The position numbers were made by a program, and so were the translations under genes. Positions 5,825 through 9,610 of a stretch of 9,610 nucleotides of DNA are shown piece after piece. The DNA lies in contig DBEP01000053.1 of NCBI GenBank assembly GCA_002294045.1, positions 1-9,610 on the forward strand, in the 5' to 3' direction. The stretch's first letter is position 1, and every line of letters starts with the position of its first letter. Under the pieces are notes generated by a model that did not search any database, was not told the origin of the DNA, and worked only from the letters and a program-made list of their open reading frames with translations. The DNA comes from Lachnoclostridium sp. UBA903 (lineage in GTDB: Bacteria; Bacillota; Clostridia; Lachnospirales; Lachnospiraceae).

Positions 5825-6670
5825 ATGGCATTTATTATTGATGGTAAGAAAATTTCCCAGGAGATAAAAGATGAATTAAAAGAAAAAGTTAATGAATACA
5901 AAGCCAAAGGCATACAAATAACCCTGGCGGTTATTCAGGTAGGAGGGGACCCTGCTTCCGGTGTTTACGTGGGAAATAAGAAAAAGGCATGTGAATATAT
6001 AGGAATCCGTTCTTTAGCTTACGAGCTGCCGGAAGAGACCACGGAAGACGAACTTTTAAGCCTGATAGAGGAATTAAATGACAGAGAGGATGTGAACGGA
6101 ATACTGGTTCAGCTTCCCCTGCCGGAACATATTAAGGAAGAGCTGATTATACAGGCTATTTCGCCGGCTAAGGACGTGGATGGGTTCCATCCTCAAAATG
6201 TGGGAGCCTTAAGTATTGGCCAAAAAGGCTTCGTATCCTGTACACCCTCCGGGGTGATACAATTATTAAAGCGCTCCGGCATTGAGATAGAAGGAAAAGA
6301 ATGTGTCGTTATAGGGAGAAGCAATATTGTTGGGAAACCTATGGCTTTACTGTTATTACGTGAAAACGGCACGGTTACCGTTTGCCATTCCCGGACGAAA
6401 AATCTGAAAGAAGTTGCCGGACGTGCGGATATATTGGTTGTAGCCCTCGGCAGGCCCAAATTTATCAACCAGGATTATATCAAGGAAGGTGCCGTTGTTA
6501 TTGATGTGGGCATACACCGCGATGAGAATAATAAATTATGCGGGGATGTTGACTTTCAGGATGCAGTCCCCAAGGTAAGCGCAATAACCCCTGTTCCGGG
6601 CGGCGTTGGTCCTATGACCATTGCCATGCTGATGCATAATTGCGTGGAAAGCGTCCGGCCCGTTGATTGA
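5825..6670 (+). CDS. folD: Bifunctional methylene-THF dehydrogenase / methenyl-THF cyclohydrolase
   Basis: FolD converts 5,10-methylene-tetrahydrofolate to 5,10-methenyl- and then 10-formyl-tetrahydrofolate, supplying formyl groups for purine and fMet-tRNA synthesis. In acetogenic or glycine-using anaerobes it also carries flux in one-carbon pathways. The 281-aa length is normal. The N-terminal catalytic domain has VGGDPASGVYVGNKKKAC, with Tyr48 and Lys52 matching the E. coli Tyr50/Lys54 pair, then QLPLP at 96-100 and KDVDGFHP at 116-123. The Rossmann domain has GRSNIVGKP at 164-172, and the C-terminal signature PVPGGVGPMT is at 257-266. It follows the hydratase gene by 29 nt and so is probably co-transcribed. 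Its Shine-Dalgarno is weak (AGG at 5813-5815), suggesting modest expression or coupling to upstream translation. Cytoplasmic, usually a homodimer. Confidence 0.96.
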   Translation: MAFIIDGKKISQEIKDELKEKVNEYKAKGIQITLAVIQVGGDPASGVYVGNKKKACEYIGIRSLAYELPEETTEDELLSLIEELNDREDVNGILVQLPLPEHIKEELIIQAISPAKDVDGFHPQNVGALSIGQKGFVSCTPSGVIQLLKRSGIEIEGKECVVIGRSNIVGKPMALLLLRENGTVTVCHSRTKNLKEVAGRADILVVALGRPKFINQDYIKEGAVVIDVGIHRDENNKLCGDVDFQDAVPKVSAITPVPGGVGPMTIAMLMHNCVESVRPVD

Positions 6671-6702
6671 TAATGACAAGTATTTTGTTAAGGAGATGAA
6701 GT

Positions 6703-7350
6703 ATGGATGCAAAAGATAGCATAGTTTCTGATGCAACATCATTTTTCATACTGAAATGTGAAACGAAAGAAATTTATCATCCGGATATTTATGGAATATC
6801 ACCTGTTTGGGCAGATGACCGGGATTTTAATTACAGCAGTGTCTTTGAAATAAAAGAATATCAGTTATATTTAAAAAACCTTACCGTTGCTGCCGCCAGA
6901 GAATATCCGTTCATCAACGGAGTCCGGCCGGAACCCTTTTACTCCGAAAAAGGAGTTGAAACCGTACAATATGATAATATTATGGCACCCATTAAATTTA
7001 CCGGCGCGGTCATTATCGGCAGCACACTGATTAAAAATTACGGATTTGACGGGGAGATTCCCTGTTACAGCTATAAGGTGGTCCGTGAATTCATTTTCCA
7101 GGACGGAAAATTAGTGACAACCATTGATCACAGCAAAGCCATGTTAAGAATACGGAAGAATCTTGATTCGGGACTGCGGAATTTAAACAAAGCAAGGGAT
7201 TTAAAATGTATCAATCATTTTTTAAAATTCTCTTTTGTGGGAGATTACGGACAACCGGAAAAGACAGTTTTAGCCGATAAAAAAAAGAAACGTTTTTCAG
7301 CCTATCTGCAGAAAATGAAAAGTTATTATTCACGCAGAAAAGAGTTATAA
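6703..7350 (+). CDS. Hypothetical protein, 215 aa, last gene of the hydratase-folD operon
   Basis: I do not recognise this family. A strong AAGGAG (6690-6695) sits 7 nt before the ATG, and the gene starts 32 nt after folD in the same direction, so it is very likely expressed and co-transcribed. No signal peptide or membrane segment is visible. Residues 10-140 alternate hydrophobic and aromatic positions, as in a beta-rich soluble domain (FFILKC, YQLYLKNL, FTGAVIIGSTLI, YSYKVVREFIF). Residues 141-165 are helix-prone and basic. The tail from about 192 is strongly basic and aromatic (DKKKKRFSAYLQ, SYYSRRKEL), suggesting contact with nucleic acid or another polyanion. There are three cysteines (19, 121, 169) with no metal-site spacing. 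Codon usage resembles the neighbours. A role in folate or hydratase biology is only guilt by association. Confidence 0.75.
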   Translation: MDAKDSIVSDATSFFILKCETKEIYHPDIYGISPVWADDRDFNYSSVFEIKEYQLYLKNLTVAAAREYPFINGVRPEPFYSEKGVETVQYDNIMAPIKFTGAVIIGSTLIKNYGFDGEIPCYSYKVVREFIFQDGKLVTTIDHSKAMLRIRKNLDSGLRNLNKARDLKCINHFLKFSFVGDYGQPEKTVLADKKKKRFSAYLQKMKSYYSRRKEL

Positions 7351-7374
7351 AATAATTAGATAAATATAAATAAA

Positions 7375-7428
7375 CAGAGCCTGTTGCATGCCTTGTTACC
7401 TGAAAGTCAGGGTATGCAACAGGCTCTG
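7375..7428. terminator. 21-bp hairpin terminator between convergent genes
   Basis: 7375-7395 pairs with 7408-7428 over 21 bp (two G-T wobbles; the outer 15 bp are perfect), with a 12-nt loop. It lies 24 nt after the 215-aa gene and 4 nt beyond the stop of the convergent minus-strand gene. Read on the minus strand it is followed by a T-rich tract (GTTTATTTATATTTAT), as in an intrinsic terminator. On the plus strand the following bases (CCGATTATTC) lack a T-run, so plus-strand termination would be weaker or Rho-assisted. Confidence 0.75.
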
Positions 7429-7432
7429 CCGA

Positions 7433-9046
7433 TTATTCAATTCCAAACACGATGTTGGATTTTGTTCCTTCCGAGTAAATGAATGTAACCGTATCCCCAA
7501 TATTATACTTAATGATATCTATAAAATTTGTTACTTCCACATCAAAAATGGCATTACTGTTATTTAACAGTATATAATAATGGGAATTTCCTTCTACCAC
7601 ACCTTCCGCAATTTTGGTGATGGTTCCGGTTATTTTAGGTAGTTTTGTAGTGTCTTCCACGTTAATATTGTTGGATTTCATCAACTCCAGATAGGTTTTT
7701 TCACATTCATTCACACTGTCCCCAATGGCGACTATCTGATATTGTGAAATATTTACCATGGCGTATTTTTTAACCAAGCCTGCGGCATCTTTTAATGCGA
7801 TAAAATAAGTCGGCTCACCGCCTATATTGAGCAATAGCGGGAAAGTGGCCCGATAGTTGAGATGCTGTACCTGGCCTTCCGCAGAAGCCATGGCGGAATA
7901 CTCTTCCGCACCGGATATGGAGTAGAAACGAGTTTCGGCGGTCCGCTGGTTCATAAGAACAAAACCCACGTTGGATTCATCTCCGGCAACGCTGGTTACA
8001 CCGGTATAGACCCAGACATCATCATCCAATGCGATATAGTTGTAGCCGTCCGTAGTCTGCAGGACATCCTTCTGGCTGAATACGGAATTCCAATAACCGT
8101 GCCTTAGAGTACCGTAATAATCATACAATTCGATTAACAGCTCGGCAGAATAAACACGGTCAACCCATTTCGGAACATCGGCAACCGCATAATCTTCCCG
8201 TTGGCCGGTGACAGCATTTACAATGACAACCCTGCCTACGGTCTGACCTCCGAATAAACCGATGGTATAATCTTTCACCGGACAAATCCAATAAGGTGTA
8301 CCGTCGTCGTTAATTTCAAAATTTATGTTATCAAAGATATAGGTAGGGTAGTTAAAACGTAGATAGCGATAAATATTCCTGCCCAGATATTCCGACTCAG
8401 AATAACGGATTCCTTTTGTTAGTTTTATTAAATTAATTTCCTGGGTGGCCATATCTATCTGTAAATAAGCCGGAATCCCTTGAGAACGGTTGGTAACCCA
8501 TTTGATAAAACTGCCGTATCTCAGCGGAGTGACTCTGGTCGGAGCACCTTTGAAATTTATTTGCGTGTAGTTGCCGGCGACTTCAAATTGGGAGACGTAT
8601 TCTATAATACTGCCCATTTTCCTGGAACCTAACATTGCTGCGGAATCTTTATCCAGTATGGGTATTTTGTCAAAGGAGATTTCCTGTATGTCCTCGGTAA
8701 AATTACGTTCGGTAACTTTTAATATCCTCTGATACTTTTTCGCATTAACCATGGGAGAGGATAGGATACTTCCGGCTATATAAACCAGAACAAGAATGCC
8801 GGTAACGGATACAGATATGACAAAAAGTTTGTTTTTGTAAAAATCAGCGTTCAAATGCCGTCCGCCGCCGGATGACCCGGCAGAGGCCAAAGCAATTATA
8901 ATACTGAGTATTACCAGGACTCCGATAATAAAGAACCAGAAACCGGGGGAATGGATATTAATAGCAGGCAGCGTGATATAATAATAAATATAAGCTGCTG
9001 TTATCAGAATTAAAACAGGTACAAATATTTTTAAAAACTTTCTCAT
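7433..9046 (-). CDS. Membrane protein of unknown function, three N-terminal helices and a large soluble domain
   Basis: A 537-aa protein starting at the ATG complement of 9044-9046, with AGGAG (complement of 9053-9057) 6 nt upstream. Predicted membrane segments lie at about 5-25, 36-56 and 74-96, separated by a Gly/Ser loop (GSSGGG, 57-62). Residues 100-455 form a large soluble region rich in aromatic and acidic residues, with blocks such as DGTPYWICPVKDY (248-260), VPKWVDRVYSAELLIE (291-306), TTDGYNYIALDDDVW (331-345) and EGQVQHLNY (390-398). The last 68 residues (470-537) look like a small beta-barrel, possibly OB-like (ITGTITKI, YYILLNN, IGDTVTFIY). I recall similar unnamed proteins in other Clostridia but no defined function. 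The odd number of helices suggests that the soluble part lies on the opposite side from the N-terminus, probably outside. It has its own promoter and faces away from rimO. Confidence 0.82.
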   Translation of the reverse strand: MRKFLKIFVPVLILITAAYIYYYITLPAINIHSPGFWFFIIGVLVILSIIIALASAGSSGGGRHLNADFYKNKLFVISVSVTGILVLVYIAGSILSSPMVNAKKYQRILKVTERNFTEDIQEISFDKIPILDKDSAAMLGSRKMGSIIEYVSQFEVAGNYTQINFKGAPTRVTPLRYGSFIKWVTNRSQGIPAYLQIDMATQEINLIKLTKGIRYSESEYLGRNIYRYLRFNYPTYIFDNINFEINDDGTPYWICPVKDYTIGLFGGQTVGRVVIVNAVTGQREDYAVADVPKWVDRVYSAELLIELYDYYGTLRHGYWNSVFSQKDVLQTTDGYNYIALDDDVWVYTGVTSVAGDESNVGFVLMNQRTAETRFYSISGAEEYSAMASAEGQVQHLNYRATFPLLLNIGGEPTYFIALKDAAGLVKKYAMVNISQYQIVAIGDSVNECEKTYLELMKSNNINVEDTTKLPKITGTITKIAEGVVEGNSHYYILLNNSNAIFDVEVTNFIDIIKYNIGDTVTFIYSEGTKSNIVFGIE

Positions 9047-9107
9047 AATTGGCTCCTATCTTGTACGGCCTGTGTGTGAGGGCCATAGTATTTGAGTATT
9101 TGCTTTA

Positions 9108-9135
9108 ATCATAGCAAAACTGGGCAAAATGTCAA
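9108..9135 (-). promoter_or_regulatory. Sigma-A-type promoter of the minus-strand membrane protein gene
   Basis: On the minus strand, a perfect -35 TTGACA (complement of 9130-9135) and a -10 TATGAT (complement of 9108-9113) are separated by 16 bp. Transcription would begin near 9101, leaving a leader of about 55 nt before the ATG. Strong, near-consensus match. Confidence 0.65.
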
Positions 9136-9237
9136 TTATAAAAGGATTAGAAAAAAATAAATAAAAATATAAATCTTATATATAGTATGAACTCGAAATT
9201 AAAATAATAGTTTCTTTTTTATATAAAAACTGTTAAA

Positions 9238-9266
9238 ATGTCAGGGATGATATTTTTTAATATAAT
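9238..9266 (+). promoter_or_regulatory. Probable rimO promoter
   Basis: A perfect -10 TATAAT (9261-9266) is preceded at 17 bp by ATGTCA (9238-9243), which matches four of six -35 positions. The predicted start near 9273 gives a leader of about 83 nt. The AT-rich surroundings make alternative -10 boxes possible. Confidence 0.4.
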
Positions 9267-9303
9267 AATACGATTGATAAGAAGTGATTAAAAAATACCG
9301 TCT

Positions 9304-9334
9304 TTATCGGCAAGATGAAACCGTCTTCCGATAA
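9304..9334 (+). promoter_or_regulatory. Leader hairpin before rimO, with an 8-nt direct repeat
   Basis: TTATCGG (9304-9310) pairs perfectly with CCGATAA (9328-9334). The stem continues after a bulged C as AAGA (9312-9315) with TCTT (9324-9327), giving 11 bp and an 8-nt loop. The octamer ACCGTCTT occurs at 9297-9304 and again at 9320-9327, so the stem strand could be swapped. The hairpin ends just before the ribosome binding site (GGAGG, 9346-9350) and might influence translation; no T-run follows, so it is not a terminator. Confidence 0.4.
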
Positions 9335-9355
9335 GTATCTGATTTGGAGGTAAGC

Positions 9356-9610
9356 ATGAATATATTGTTTGTTTCACTGGGCTGCGATAAAAATTTAGTG
9401 GACAGTGAAGTTATGTTAGGTTTAATTCGTGAAAAGGGTTATCAGATAACTGATGATGAGAAAAATGCTGATATTATTGTGGTTAATACCTGTTGTTTTA
9501 TAAATGATGCCAAGGAAGAAAGTATCAACACCATATTGGAAATGGCCGAATATAAAAGGACCGGCAGTCTGAAAGGCTTAATCGTAACAGGCTGTCTGGG
9601 CCAGCGATAT
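9356..9610 (+). CDS. rimO: Ribosomal protein S12 methylthiotransferase RimO, 3'-truncated by the window end
   Basis: RimO is a radical-SAM methylthiotransferase that adds a methylthio group to a conserved aspartate of ribosomal protein S12, using two [4Fe-4S] clusters. Only the first 85 codons of an expected 440 or so are present, covering most of the N-terminal UPF0004 domain. The three cysteines that bind the auxiliary cluster are visible: Cys10 in SLGCDKNLVDSE, Cys46 in NTCCF, and Cys80 in VTGCLGQRY. The SLGCDKNLVDSE and INDAKEESI motifs separate RimO from the tRNA enzyme MiaB. The start is fixed by TTGGAGG (9344-9350), 5 nt before the ATG. The frame is open to the last base. Confidence 0.94.
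   Translation, partial: MNILFVSLGCDKNLVDSEVMLGLIREKGYQITDDEKNADIIVVNTCCFINDAKEESINTILEMAEYKRTGSLKGLIVTGCLGQRY

Larger units (their letters stand above)
9047..9355. other. Divergent intergenic region, no gene
   Basis: This 309-nt AT-rich spacer lies between divergently transcribed genes. It holds the minus-strand promoter (9108-9135), a likely rimO promoter (9238-9266) and a leader hairpin before rimO. The middle (about 9140-9235) is a low-complexity A/T stretch in which I see nothing specific. Confidence 0.7.

Noticed and set aside
1..9610. tRNA, rRNA, CRISPR array, prophage or integrase site
   Set aside because: No tRNA or rRNA signatures, no regularly spaced repeats and no phage or recombinase genes are visible anywhere in the window.

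Overview
The window looks like chromosomal DNA of an anaerobic Firmicute, most likely a Lachnospiraceae or related Clostridiales plant-polysaccharide degrader. The grounds are a bacterial pectinase (GH28) operon with its own LacI-type regulator, a RimO start typical of that group, AGGAG-type ribosome binding sites, AT-rich intergenic DNA and moderate-GC genes. This taxonomic call rests on protein resemblance from memory; no search was run.

Layout. (1) 1-2953, plus strand: a tight pectin/oligogalacturonide cassette. It holds the 3' part of a GH28 polygalacturonase, a TIM-barrel sugar-phosphate isomerase/epimerase sharing an ATGA overlap with it, and a LacI-family repressor 4 nt further on. The first 22 bases are a perfect reverse-complement copy of 66-87, which cuts off the GH28 reading frame and looks like a fold-back assembly or amplification artefact at a contig end. 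(2) 2954-3488: a 535-nt AT-rich intergenic region without a convincing gene. It contains a large imperfect inverted repeat (3054-3162), a 14-bp perfect palindrome (3236-3249), a good sigma-A-like promoter (TTGATT-17-TATGAT, 3286-3314) and a probable structured 5' leader closed by a 13-bp stem (3341-3353 with 3449-3461). (3) 3489-7350, plus strand: a probable three-gene operon of an aconitase-superfamily hydratase with a divergent active site, FolD, and a 215-aa protein of unknown function. (4) 7375-7428: a 21-bp hairpin between converging genes. (5) 7433-9046, minus strand: a 537-aa three-helix membrane protein of unknown function, with a clear promoter at 9108-9135. (6) 9047-9355: a divergent intergenic region, followed by the first 85 codons of rimO on the plus strand, cut by the window end.

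The first cassette would depolymerise pectin fragments and process the derived sugars under local LacI control. The second operon links an organic-acid hydratase to one-carbon/folate metabolism, a pairing with no obvious pathway logic. The strongest candidate for something undescribed is the structured leader in front of the hydratase gene. It matches no riboswitch class I can recall, and its closing stem could equally be a pair of inverted operators.
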